DNA of 64,000 bases from Amorphophallus konjac (lineage: Eukaryota > Streptophyta > Magnoliopsida > Alismatales > Araceae), in assembly GCA_022559845.1 (NCBI GenBank), contig JAHNEJ010003545.1:1-64000 (forward strand), given 5' to 3'. A program made the translations under genes and the position numbers. This document shows positions 33,138 through 43,640 of this stretch, piece after piece. Numbering within the stretch: position 1 is the stretch's first letter; each line of letters opens with the position of its first letter. The notes under the pieces are model-generated. The model was not told the DNA's origin, ran no database searches, and was given only the letters and a program-made list of their open reading frames with translations.

Positions 33138-34166
33138 CTAAAGGCCCAGCTGGAGCTCCCTCACTTGGGCCTCCAAGGCCCTCCTCTCGGTCGGATCCCG
33201 CTGTCGCTCGGACCTTCTCTCGGCTTTCTCTCTCTCTGCCTCTCTCCTCATCATCTGCAGAAGAACCCTTAACTCCAGGATGTCTGGAGAAGGCCTCTCC
33301 TCACCACGATGCCGCAGCTCCGCTACAGTCGCCACCCAGGCATCACGCTCCTCTTCCGCCCGGGTCGCGCGGGCCACCGCACCGTCAAGTTGCTCCCGGA
33401 GGGAGGCAATCTCCAGAAAAGGGGCCGAGGAACTGGAAGATGCGCCACCAATCATCCCCGCCGTCGCTGTCTGCTGGGCACGCTGGAACAAAATAAACAA
33501 CGGTCATCAGTGAAACTCCAAATCTGAAGATAAAAGTGCGGCACGTAACTTACCAGGAGCGACAGCTCATGTTGAGCGACGGCCAGCTGCCGCCTAGCCT
33601 CTGACAGTTGGGCGCGCGAGCTGCCGATGCCACGTGTGTCCCCAGCTTGGGGAAGCCCCGCATAACTCTCTCTCTGCGGCCGCAGGAAGTCGGCGCTGTC
33701 CTGCACCAATACACTCCCTTGCTGTCCAGGGAGACGTACGTGCCAGTCCTCGAGCCTCGCCTTGCCGCGACTCTCCCTCCTGACGCGGCTCGGCTCGTTC
33801 GCACTCGCCCACTCATCGGCCAGGCCCAGGGTCCTCGCCATGTCCTGCACCAAGAAAGGGGTCCCACATCAGTCAAAAAGAACGCGTCCCCTGTCTAGGA
33901 TGCGTCCATCATTTAAGTTCAACACTCGTCGAACCCTTTCCCCCCTCGCACGGCTTGCTTCAAAACTCAAAATGGATCAAAGAGGGGGAAAACCAAGCAC
34001 TCATCGAGCCGTGTTCACCTCCTTCCGCGCCATTGGGCCCCTCGGGGGCCCGAAGCGGCCCTTCCTCCTCCATGGACGCCGTTCTGTGCTCTGGCGCATC
34101 CCTCCTCAGGCGAGGGGTCCCGCGTCCCTCTCCATCTTCGCCGTGGTCTAGACTACCGAACTCCAT
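33138..34166 (-). pseudogene. Antisense gene B-prime: coiled-coil copy lacking the PMD exons
   Basis: A gene-B-like first exon begins at ATG 34166 (MEFGSLDHGEDGEG; acidic). The next recognisable exon, 33844-33554, begins at DMARTLGLADEW, matching the end of the PMD exon in genes B and C (VMRTLGLAQEW), and runs on into a segment AQLSEARRQLAVAQHEL. A final exon 33482-33138 holds the coiled coil. The exons for the PMD core are missing. No stop is seen in the remaining exons, so a short coiled-coil product is possible, but the splice site at the end of exon 1 is ambiguous. It probably arose from gene B by duplication and deletion. Confidence 0.55.
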
Positions 34167-34734
34167 CGATCAAAAGAGGAAGGAGATGAAAAGGGGGATG
34201 AGCGAATTTTGGTGGGGGCGGGCTCGTTTGCGGGTAAGGCACGGAGAAGAAAGGCCACCCGTCGCTTTAAATTTGAATTCGAGGATTAAGACGCGTCCTC
34301 GCGCTTGGACGCGCCCAAAAGAAAGCAAAAAAAAAAAGAACAAAAACCCTCCATGCAAAGTAGTTCCCTCCTGTCCAGGGCAAAGTCCCGTGAAGCGTGA
34401 ACAACGTGGTGTGAAAGAAAGTGCAGGAAGGAAAAGGGCACATGACAAAAGGAACCACACGAAATCCATTTCATACAAACAGTCAAAAGTACATCATACA
34501 GTGAGGACGGTGGGGTGTACAAACAACTCTCTAACTCTCACCACAACCCTCCTGGTCATCTCTCTCCTCCCTCCTCTGACGGGGATCCCTAGGGGGCCTC
34601 TGCGACCTCTGCGAACCCTGAGAAGCCGTGCTCGCCTCTCCAGGTGGCACCATGCCAGCCTCCAAGGTGCGGCGACGCTGCTCGGCCGAAGAAACTAGAA
34701 AGCTGCCCACAGAAAAGGAACTGGACTGACGAAG

Positions 34735-37681
34735 TCACGCCCCACGCTCCTTCGCCCTCTGATACCGCTCCTCACTCTCCCGAAGTCTCCCCTCCGCCGT
34801 GCCAAGACTCAGCCGGAGCTCCGACACCTGGGCCACCAGAGCTCTCCTCTCGTCCCAATCTCGATATCGCTCTGCCATCCTGTACTCCCTTTCTTTCTCT
34901 ATGGTCTCCCTATCCCTCTCCCTCTCTCTCTAGGGTCTCCCTATCCCTCTCCCTCTCTCTCTCCACGCTCTCCCTATCCCTCTCCCTCTCCTCTCTCTCC
35001 CTCATCGCCTCTCTCCTCGACAGCTCGAGGGTGATCCGCAGATCCACTACGTCACGAGGAAGCTCCTCAGCCTCCCGTCGCTGCTCCTCCTCTAGCTCCA
35101 CAATCCGGGCGTCACGCTCTGCCACCCAGGCATCGCGCTCCTGCTCAGCACGAATAGCACGAGCCAGGGCCTCCCGAATCTCGGCCACCTGTCAAAGCAC
35201 GCATGCACCGTAAGAGAACAGTGATAGAAGGAAAGCAACTAGAAGAGGGTCAGCGCCAAGCAAGCACTCACTCGAGCCTCGCGGTCACGCTCGGCCTCCT
35301 CAGCCCGAGCCACCGCATACGCCAGCTACTCCTGGAGGGCAGAAACCTCCGGAGGAGGGCCCCGCGAACTGGAACCCGCTCCACCAGCCGTCCCGGCTGC
35401 CACCGTCTGGTGGGCCCGCTGAAACACGGGGCAAACGTCAGTCAAAGGCTAAGCATCAAAAATCTAGGTCACAAAAAAAATGCATTGCATAGACTCACCA
35501 GGATCTCCAACTCTTGTCGGATGGCCACCAACTGCCGCCTGGCGTCCGCCAACTGGGCCCGCAGGTCGGCGATCATGTTGTCACGAGCATCCTGCATTGT
35601 ACATAAGTTAGTGCCACATGCATATACATATAGAAGGGTGAAGCTATTTCATTTCACTTACCCCTGCCATACCACCCAAGGAGAGGCGGTCCCCGTACGT
35701 AGCTCGGTACCGTCTCATATAGTCTGTGCTGTTCTGTACATGGGACACCACTGGGACCCTGCCCTGCTGCCAGTCCTGGTACTGTGCTGGGAAGCGCGTG
35801 CGCCAGTCCACAATCTTTGCCTTCCCCTTGGTCTTCCGCCCGATGCGGGCCGGCTCATCTACATCAACCCACTCCTGGGCTAGCCCCAATGTCCTCATAA
35901 CTAGCCTCAGCCGAAGCGGCTCGATCTCGTTCAGGCAATGGACCCACACGTCCCGCCTGAAACGAGGAAGACCCGCTACAACCCAAGGCTGGCCAGCGTC
36001 TCCCATGCCCAGGTAGGGTCTCCACACCACCTGCATCACCATACATACATCATGTTAGTTACCATTCAGTCACATGCATAAACACAAAGAATAATACGCA
36101 TCATACCATGGCCTCGGGATACTCGCTTAGCTCCCGACGAAGTGACGCCAGCTGGTAGCTGTATGGTTCCGCTACCACGACCGGCCTCCACTATCGCGCT
36201 AGAGGAATGGCTCTCCTGTTCCCCTGCCTGGCCCTCCCCATTGGGAAGTAGTAATAACTCCACACCTGCATCCATCATACATCATTAGCACGAGTGATTG
36301 CATATTTAACTACGGTAAAATGCATAAATAAATTGTGTACCTGGAGAAAAGGTGTGAAGCCGCTGACTGTCGTCTCCCTCTCTGAAGTCTGGGAGAGATC
36401 AGCAATTAAATGGGCAAGCAGAGCCGCTCCCCACGCATAGTGCCCCACTCTGTCAAGGTCCACCAGGATCCCGAGGAAGCGGCAGTGGATGCCATCCCCC
36501 TTCGTCCCCAGCAGAAGGCGGCCCAAGAAGAAGAAGAGGAACCTCCGAAGGTCTAGATCCACCAGCTCCCACTCGCTCGGGTCCTGGGTAAAAACTGTGC
36601 GGGCGTCTCTCTCTAGTCGTGCCAGAAACTCCGCTCTAGTCTCGCTAACCCGCTGGCGTGGGTCACCGAACCCAAGCGCCTCCATGATCCCCACTCGACC
36701 GACTACCCTGCTGTCTCTATCAGTCACACTCGTCTCCAGCCACAGCAGGTCCAGGGCACTCTCTCGGTAGTCAGGGTAGGTGACCCCGCTCACTGCCTCG
36801 CCGTCCACTCGTAGCCCGGTGATCCGAGCCACGTCCTCTAGTGTCGGCACCATGCGCCCCCAGGGCATCAGAAATGCCCGGCTCGGCGCGTGCCACCGCT
36901 CCCGCAACGCCTGGATAAGAGGAAGGTCGAGCCGGAAGGGCTCGATCCTGAGAAAGGGTCCAAAACCCATGGCGTCTACACGCGCCCTCTGGAAGTCGGG
37001 CAGTCCCCGGTACGCAGCCACCACTAGAGACCAGCTGATCCGGCTCTTCATCACCCCCTGCACACCACAAAATAAACAACACATCAGAATCATGATAAAC
37101 AAATAACAATGTACATAATATTTATTTTATTTATCTATATACATATATATACTTTTTTAGAGGCGTCCAGCCTCGTGGACGCCTCCCTCTTTTTTATTTT
37201 TTTCCTATTTTTAACAAAAAAGACAAAAAAACGATAAGTAAATAAATAATAATATATATTATTTTGGAGGCGTCCAATGCCCTGGACGCCTCCTTATTTT
37301 TTTTAATTTTAGTTTATTTACATAATAACCCAAAATAAATAAATAAATGAAAAAAAGAAGATGTGGAGGCGTCCAGGCCCCTAGACGCCTCCTTCCCCTC
37401 TCCCCGGTCTTTTCCATACAGCCTCTCGTCCGCCCATTTAGCCTAAGAAACTAACAAACTGAAGTTCTGAAGGGGCTTACCGGATCGTGCTCGTCCTCCC
37501 CCACGTCGCCAGCACCCGCAGGGCCCTCCAAGACCAGGATAGGTGCCTCCGCAACGATCTCCTCCTCCACGGCAATCTCCTCCGCCTCGGCAGCCTCCTC
37601 GGCATGATCTCTCCACCCCCTCGAATGACGAGCTCGTCGTTTCCGCCTCCCCCCATCCTGGCTCGGGCCTCCTTGCTCCAT
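34735..37681 (-). pseudogene. Antisense gene B: PMD plus coiled-coil protein, seven exons, broken
   Basis: Exons by GT-AG and homology: 37681-37481 (MEQGGPSQDGGRRKRRARHS, then acidic), 37057-36341, 36265-36107, 36030-35662, 35591-35499, 35418-35272, 35188-34735. Exon 2 carries the PMD start (DLPLIQALRERWHA, MVPTLEDVARITGL). Exons 3-4 hold its end (LASLRRELSEYPEAM, then WRPYLGMG). Later exons are coiled coil; the last contains an AGGGAG-type simple repeat that slips the frame, after which RRALVAQVSELRLSLG matches gene B-prime. Stops: TAG in exon 3 (between PLAR and WRPVV) and TAG in exon 6 (ALQE then LAYAV, where B-prime has Q). Intron 1 (423 bp) holds three palindromes. Many exon boundaries are shared with gene C, so the two are paralogues. 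Confidence 0.7.
37160..37392. repeat. Three palindromes in intron 1 of antisense gene B
   Basis: GAGGCGTCC-type palindromes at about 37160-37185, 37266-37293 and 37365-37392, roughly 100 bases apart in A/T-rich linkers. Sequence and spacing match the LTR palindrome family. Confidence 0.85.
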
Positions 37682-37760
37682 TGGGACTGGGAATGGGTTT
37701 TCTGGAATGGCCGGATCGTCAGAATGAACAGTGTAAGTGAGCAGGGGGGTGAGGCCCCCC

Positions 37761-37770
37761 CTATATATAG
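37761..37770 (-). promoter_or_regulatory. TATA box of antisense gene B
   Basis: CTATATATAG, 79 bases before ATG 37681 and 15 bases from the first upstream palindrome (37786-37809). Confidence 0.65.
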
Positions 37771-37785
37771 AATCAACTTCATTTA

Positions 37786-37999
37786 GGGCGTCCAGGCGCC
37801 TGGACGCCCCCACCTTTTTTGTTTTTTTCAAAAGAATTCAAATTTTAGGGGCGTCCAGGCGCCTGGACGCCCCCAAGATAAAAACAAAAAAAAAATTAAT
37901 AAAAAACGTAGGGGCGTCCAGGCCCCTGGACGCCCCCAAAATTAAAACAAAAAATTTTGAAATAAAAGAACTTAGGGGCGTCCAGGCCCTGGACGCCCC
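37786..37999. repeat. Four palindromes upstream of antisense gene B
   Basis: GGGCGTCCAGGC joined to its reverse complement, at about 37786-37809, 37848-37873, 37911-37936 and 37975-37999. The period is about 63 bases with A/T-rich linkers. They carry GGGGCG where LTR copies have GGAGGCG, so this is a related but distinct subfamily. Confidence 0.88.
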
Positions 38000-38197
38000 C
38001 ACAATAAAATTTTTGAACAAAAAAATAATAATAACCCAAAAATACAAAAAAAGAGAGATGAGTGTACAATCCAAGCAAAAGCACAAAATAAAAACAAAAA
38101 CACAAAGAAAAATGAAAATCACAAAAATAATAATTAGGGGAACAGGGGTCCAAAACATCCAAAAGCCACACTTTATTCCATGAGAAAGCCGCATGAG

Positions 38198-39562
38198 CTA
38201 GATCAGGGGCTTAGGCGCCTTAGGCCTTAACTTCCCCAGTTCGGTTACATAAGCCCTCCAAAGCTCGCATTTCTCCCCCACATGCGCTAAGGCTTTTCCC
38301 GCAACGCTCATCTTCCAAGGCGCTTTAATAGCCTTTGCTTCCTTCGCGTCCGCTTCCGTGCCTAACTCCCTCTTCTTCAATGGAACGATCCCGGTCAGTG
38401 ATGAGAACGAGTGGCGTGGAAGGCCGATCTGGAGGCAGCACCGATGCGCGTTGTAAAGGATGAACTCGGTCGCGCCGATCAGTTGGAGCTCGGCTCCGGG
38501 AGAAGGCCTCATAAGAAGTTCAAGAGAGAGGAGACATGCCGGAGCACAAGTGAAGAGAGTTTGTGCCATGATTCGAAAGTGAGACCGCCAGTCTTCACGC
38601 CTCTTCAGCCATGGAACTCGGTTCGCCACGGTGCCACCGAAGCCTAATACGTCGGCTATGTGATAAAGGGGGCTTTGTTGAAAGAGCTTCGAACCGGTCG
38701 GCATCCCCTCACGGTGGTCGAACTTGAAGTGCAAGTCAATCCAGCAGTTCAAAACAAGTGCGCAACCATAAGGAGGCTTACACATGCTCGAGGCAGTAAG
38801 GCCACTCCAAAACCCGTGGATAGCATTCAGTTGGTCCTCCTCCATTATGTTGTCGGCATAAGGAAACAGAAGATCCCCCGCCAGACAGATGGTAAAACCT
38901 TTCATGACTCCTTCCAAGTGTTCATCATCTGGTGAGCCTTTCAAGGCATCCATGACCCATACCGCGAGCCTTCGCAAGTCGATTCCCTTTTGAGTGCGGA
39001 CCTTTCTGACTGCGTCGGGCAGCATGAAGCTTCCAAGGACACTCTCGGATGTCACCTTTGTCAACATCCGCATCGGCTTCGTCTTCCCATCACTCTTGAA
39101 CTTCTTCAGTCCAAGCAGAAGCTCCACCTCCTCGAGGAGAATGGTCGCCTCAAACGTGGGGAAGATGAAAGTGTGGGTCTGGGGATGCCAGATCTCCACT
39201 AATGCGCCCATAGCTGCCCAGTCCATGCGGATTCTTTCGTAGTGCTTGGCATGAATAAGGAGCCCCTGAAGATGCCACTTCGAGAGTATAGCCCTCATGC
39301 CAATGGAGATGTTAGAAGTTAGCTCTGAGAGCCATGGCAGTTTTGAAAACTTCCTCGGGCCCGGAAAGAGCGGATACGGCTGGAAAGAAAAAAAAGAAAG
39401 GAGGGAAAGTGAGAAGAGAGTTCATGCAGTAAAATTTGAAATAAATCAATTTACCATATGTGACTGGATCGCCCCACTCAAATGACCCTCGAGGTCGGAA
39501 AGTCGCCTGATCTCACTACTAGGCCTGCTCCTCTTCATGACGCGGGAAGACTCTCCTTCCAT
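38198..39562 (-). CDS. Antisense gene A: plant mobile domain protein, two exons, intact
   Basis: Exon 1 39562-39455 (36 codons, MEGESSRVMKRSRP...) and exon 2 39379-38198 (393 codons plus stop), joined by a 75-bp GT-AG intron in phase 0, give about 429 residues without a stop. Exon 1 closely resembles exon 1 of gene C (both contain RRLSDLEGH), which supports the start and donor site. Exon 2 has the PMD signature EIWHPQTHTFIFPTFEATIL and VELLLGLKKF, a central NCWIDLHFKF, and no coiled-coil tail. PMD proteins derive from transposons; those of plant hosts work in silencing and transcription. In Tat elements extra antisense frames near the 3' LTR have been reported, some with a transposon-derived domain (general knowledge, not checked here). 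This is the only unbroken gene of the cassette. Confidence 0.78.
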
Positions 39563-39650
39563 CCCGAAGTCCCTAGACCCTCCTCTTCTCCTCCTCTTGA
39601 ATTTTCAAAATCCCCCTTTGGTGCATTTGAATAAACTAGCCTATGGGGTG

Positions 39651-39660
39651 GTACTTATAG
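39651..39660 (-). promoter_or_regulatory. TATA box of antisense gene A
   Basis: CTATAAGTAC on the minus strand, about 89 bases before ATG 39562. Confidence 0.5.
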
Positions 39661-39662
39661 GA

Positions 39663-40742
39663 AATGGGAGGTGCTACGAGACGGGACGTCTCACATGTGT
39701 GGTTAAGTCATGTTTTGTCCTTGTACTGTGGTACGATTCTGTGATATTTCTGTGCTTTCTGATGTATTTAATCTATGATGGTCTGTGCAGGTTTTGCCAA
39801 CGGATGCTTTTTCACGCTATCCTGTACGCCATCCTTTAATGTTTGGTCCTCCGTGTTGTGCATCGTACTATACGATATTTACGCTATTAGAACATGTCAG
39901 GGACCTTGCGACCTGAACAAATCTGGGATTTGAGTTCCCCTTTAACAAAAACAGTGATGATTCCAGAAGAATTTGGGTTGCATGGATAGGCCGTTAGCTG
40001 GTGATAGCGTGGGGATGACGGTTCCATTCGGTGAGTTGGTGCGTGGACAAACGGGCCCCGGCTCAGTATCGGCTCACCGAACTGGTATCTTGACCCATTC
40101 TTAACGAGTTGATAATATTATCCTTGACTATTTTCTATTTTAGTTTGTTTTAATTTTTCTTTAAACCCAGCATGCATTCATATAGGACTTTGAGTCTATT
40201 GCGGAAAATCACTAAAGTAATTCGATTGCGAAGGTCGCTGTGCTTAAATTCTGATAATATGAGATATTCCATTCCGAATGAAGTACTAAGTTTTCTTGAG
40301 ACAGCCCCACGCTGTTCTTCCAAAGGAGACCCTTGTTTGGATTGATCCTCAAATATTCCTTTACTTTTTACTCCGTTTGACCATCTTGGCCGCAGCACTT
40401 CCACATTGGCTGGTAACCGCTCCCCAAGGTGAAACCTGCAGGTTTACGACCCAGGTACTTCCACACAGAGAAGTTGGTCCCCTTTTTTTTACTCGTGCCT
40501 GAGCGCACATCTTCTCCTTCCTTGTTTGATTTCCGTCCAAACAATTGTTGAATTCGAAAGACCTTCTCCCAGGTCGTCTCGTTGAAAACTCTAAAAACAT
40601 TCCAAAAATCGTAATGTTGAAAGCGTGTCTCATCACACCTTGGCATCTACTTTTCAGTCTATTTTCACTCCATTCCATTCCACTTCAATGCCATTTCACT
40701 ACGTGACACTCCCTTGCAAAGCAGACGCCAAGGCGGGGCAGC
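39663..40742. other. Region between antisense gene A and the 3' LTR
   Basis: About 1.1 kb with no domain or credible gene. It must hold the upstream region of gene A and, at its right end, the polypurine tract of the element; the last bases AAGGCGGGGCAGC (40730-40742) are a weak candidate. Confidence 0.45.
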
Positions 40743-40892
40743 TGTAGACACGCCGTTCTTGACGTTACAGTGAGTAAATGTCATATTACACTATGATACC
40801 CCAAGGCGGCCTTCATATTTTTTATTGCTCTGGTGATTTCCTATTTTTCTGATTTTTTTTTACATTTTTTGAATTTTTCCGTGAAAAATCTT

Positions 40893-41587
40893 GGAGGTGT
40901 CCAGGAGACTGGACGCCTCCATAAATTCATATATATATAATAATATTAAAAATAATAAAAAAATTGAAAAATCATGGAGGCGTCCAGGCGCCTGGACGCC
41001 TCCATAAATAAAAATAATTAAAAAATTAAAAAATCAAAAAAATCATGGAGGCGTCCAGGAAGCTAGACGCCTCCATAAATGACACAAAAAAAAATTAAAA
41101 ATAATAACAAAATAATAAATAAAAAATATATATATTCTTGAAGACGTCCAGGAGACTGGACGCCTCCATCATCCGGCTCACGGGCGGCCCCGGCCATCGA
41201 CTGACCGTTGCTCAGTCTGTCGTTTGAAAAGAATCCAAATCATGGAGGCGTCCAGGCCCCTGGACGCCTCCATCATTCAGCTCACGGGCGTCCCTGGCCA
41301 CTGCCCGACCGTTGCTCAGCCTATCGTTTAAAAAGAATCCAAATAATGGAGGCGTCCAGGCCCCTGGACGCCTCCATCATTCAGCTCACGGGCACCCCAG
41401 ACCCCGACTATCCGTTGGTTGGATTGTAGTTCGAAAGGGATCCAATGCAATGGAGGCGTCCAGGCCCCTGGACGCCTCCATCACTTAGGTCACGGGTGCC
41501 CCTGGCCACTGACCATCCGTCAGCCAGTCAGATTGTCGTTTAAAAAAGAGCCAAATCATGGAGGCGTCCAGGCCCCTGGACGCCTCC
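40893..41587. repeat. Array of eight palindromes in the 3' LTR
   Basis: Counterparts of the 5' LTR array, at about 40893, 40976, 41047, 41142, 41244, 41347, 41451 and 41560. Several have different point changes from their partners (for example the third is AGGAAGCTAGACG here). Confidence 0.88.
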
Positions 41588-41600
41588 ATCCTCCAGAGCT

Positions 41601-41610
41601 CTATAAATAG
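41601..41610 (+). promoter_or_regulatory. TATA box in the 3' LTR of the giant element
   Basis: CTATAAATAG, 13 bases after the last palindrome, as in the 5' LTR. If active it would read outward into 42397 onward. Confidence 0.6.
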
Positions 41611-42391
41611 AGGCCTACCCCCCTCAGTCCAGGGGTCGAAAAAGAGAGCACCGGGAGGCTGTCGGATTCCATTCCTAACCGGTGGGTGTTTTGTAGGTGA
41701 GGTTCTGCCGGATTCCTGGGTGCCCGTGCTCGCAGGAGAAAGGCCGTCTTCGCCCGTCGCGCTCCCACGTCATCCCTACGCTACCGAGGCTCCGCCGGAT
41801 CTCGCCATCGGCCATCCAATAAGCCATTCTCCTCTCCTTTTCCTTAGATATCTTGCATTCATCATATCGCATTTTTCACCCCCTTTTGGGGGAGTCTCTT
41901 CCTGTTCCTACGTTGGTATAATCACCATCCATCATAAACATTTTCCTCCTACTCGTGTCCGAGAGGGGTTTAAAAGACAACACCAACCAGGTGTGTGTCC
42001 GGCCGTCATTTCGTTACTTGCATCGCTAGAATTGATTGCTGCACCTTCGTCTTTCTGATCCACTTGTTATTTGTTTGTCGTTGTTTTGCAAGGGTACTCA
42101 AGGAAATCCCTCCCCGTCGGCCGGCCGTAGGGGGAGGAAGAAGCAACCCACCATTTCCCGCTCTTGATGATTCACAGTTTCCGTGCCTTGTGCCAGGTAC
42201 ACGCGATCATTTCTTTTCATTGAGGTAACCCCTCTGGCGATCACATCCCTTTGGCATCCTACGTATGCTCTTTTCTCTGTTGACATGTTGCATGACCCCT
42301 TCCCCTATTAGCTTTTAGTTATTGCGAGTTTGTAGCCCGTCACTCGCGTTTCTCATTCCCTTTTGAGTGGATCTCCATTCGGCAGTCCACA

Positions 42392-42396
42392 GTCCC
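42392..42396. other. Target-site duplication of the giant element (right)
   Basis: GTCCC, matching 7718-7722. Confidence 0.92.
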
Positions 42397-43640
42397 TGGC
42401 TCTGGAACAAGCGCATGAAAGCATCTTCGAGAAAGAAAACGCAGACGAATAATCAGACTGGGGAGGGGAATAGGGGGGCAAACCTTCACAGAGACAATAG
42501 CAGGCGACAATCGCGGCCTGTTCCATTCGTTTATTCATTCGGACATGACTATTACATCCATGCATCAGAGGGACGGAGTACATAGAAGAAAATTGTAAAC
42601 AAAGACTAAGTCCTGTTCTAGCGGCATGAAAACCGATTACGATGTCGCAGAATACATCAGAAGAAGAAGAAGTAGCATCAATCGAAATTACAAGAAGATG
42701 AAATACAGAAATGGGGGGGGGGGGGGAGGGCGGAGCATTGACTCCTCTCCCTCCCCGGTGCCCACCTTCAATCAGCTTCGGACCTTCTCTCTGCTTTCTC
42801 CTTTGGTCTCTTCTCTCTTTCTTTTAGTGGAGGAGGCTCTCTTCTTCCTTCTGGCGGTGGTGAGGGTGAGGCTCTTCTGAGCTTTTGTCTCTCTGTCTTT
42901 TTTTTCATTTTTCGAAGGGGTGGGTTTTTATCGACCCGATCCTCTTACCCTCTCGGCGGGTGGAAGTCGGCGTGGCACTCTACTCGCAGCAGCTCCCGGC
43001 GGGTTGAGTGGCCTCCTGTTGAGGTTTCCGGCGCCGCTCCAGGAAGCCCATCTGGCCGGCCCATTTAGGGCTTTTAGGCCTCACACGTGCCTTGGCTTCT
43101 CTTAATTCTTTAAACTGATATTCATCGTAACTGGAGAAGGTCCAGTATTAGTGACGTAACTTTGTTGAGATCATCTTGAGATTTCATCAGTCAGCAGACT
43201 GGGATTTCATCAGTGCTGTCGTTTGGATGACGATAACACCGGACATCAGCTTTAGCCCGAGGAGGCTTTAGCCGGGTAATGGTTTCAGTGGTAATTCTTC
43301 CGTGCCTCGGACCTTGCCGGAATCTTCACAATCTTCATTTGCTGGTTCTGGCTTTATCTTTATCTTTACTCACATCTCATCTGTCAACAAATCAATATCT
43401 GACTTGATATGACGTGTCATCTGCAGACCTTCATACGAGGCCGTAGTGTAGCTCTTGTTAAAGTGTGCTAGGGGGTTTCATCAGTCAGGTGACTGCTATT
43501 TCATCAGCGCCGCCGTCTGACTGGCAATGGCACTGGACCTCAGCTTGGCCGGGAAAAGGCTTCAGCTGGGTAGACGGTTGACGAGCTTCGTCATTGATCT
43601 TTCACTATTGGTCTAATCTCCTTTTCAATTCTGCTTCTTC
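42397..43640. other. Unassigned DNA right of the giant element
   Basis: Originally continuous with 7722. Holds a G-run at about 42713-42727, a CT-rich stretch (42775-42910) and a direct repeat described separately. No protein I recognise. The right limit is arbitrary. Confidence 0.4.
43183..43572 (+). repeat. Imperfect direct repeat, about 295-base period
   Basis: A block beginning TTTCATCAGTCAG and continuing with GCCGTCTGA- and CAGCTT-like phrases occurs at about 43183-43280 and again at about 43478-43572. Copies differ at many positions, so it is old. Function unknown. Confidence 0.6.

Larger units (their letters stand above)
7723..42391 (+). mobile_element. Giant Tat/Ogre-like Ty3/gypsy retrotransposon, with a nested element
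   Basis: Two 1.65-kb LTRs in direct orientation (TGTAGACACG...CAGTCCACA) are bounded by GTCCC duplications. Inside, in order, are a leader, gag, protease, a stop-rich gap, RT, RNase H, a second archaeal-type RNase H, integrase, and then about 12.7 kb of 3' region with antisense genes. A second RNase H between the first and integrase is the hallmark of the Tat lineage. Great length and a gap between protease and RT are known for Ogre-type members. Total 34,669 bp; without the nested chromovirus and one duplication it is 24,766 bp. Gag and pol carry several stops and two frameshifts, so this copy cannot be autonomous now. Confidence 0.93.
40743..42391 (+). mobile_element. 3' LTR of the giant element
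   Basis: 1649 bp and collinear with 7723-9367. It keeps all eight palindromes (40893 to 41587), the 104-bp units and the TATA box. Confidence 0.93.

Noticed and set aside
34900..35000. CT-rich microsatellite as an independent feature
   Set aside because: It is the coiled-coil-coding simple repeat of gene B's last exon.
37786..37999. Bacterial-type terminators
   Set aside because: Hairpins followed by T-runs occur, but this is plant nuclear DNA and the same hairpins precede TATA boxes.
42626..43105. Host gene in the 42.4-43.1 kb region
   Set aside because: CT-rich and G-run sequences look like UTR, but I found no convincing coding frame.
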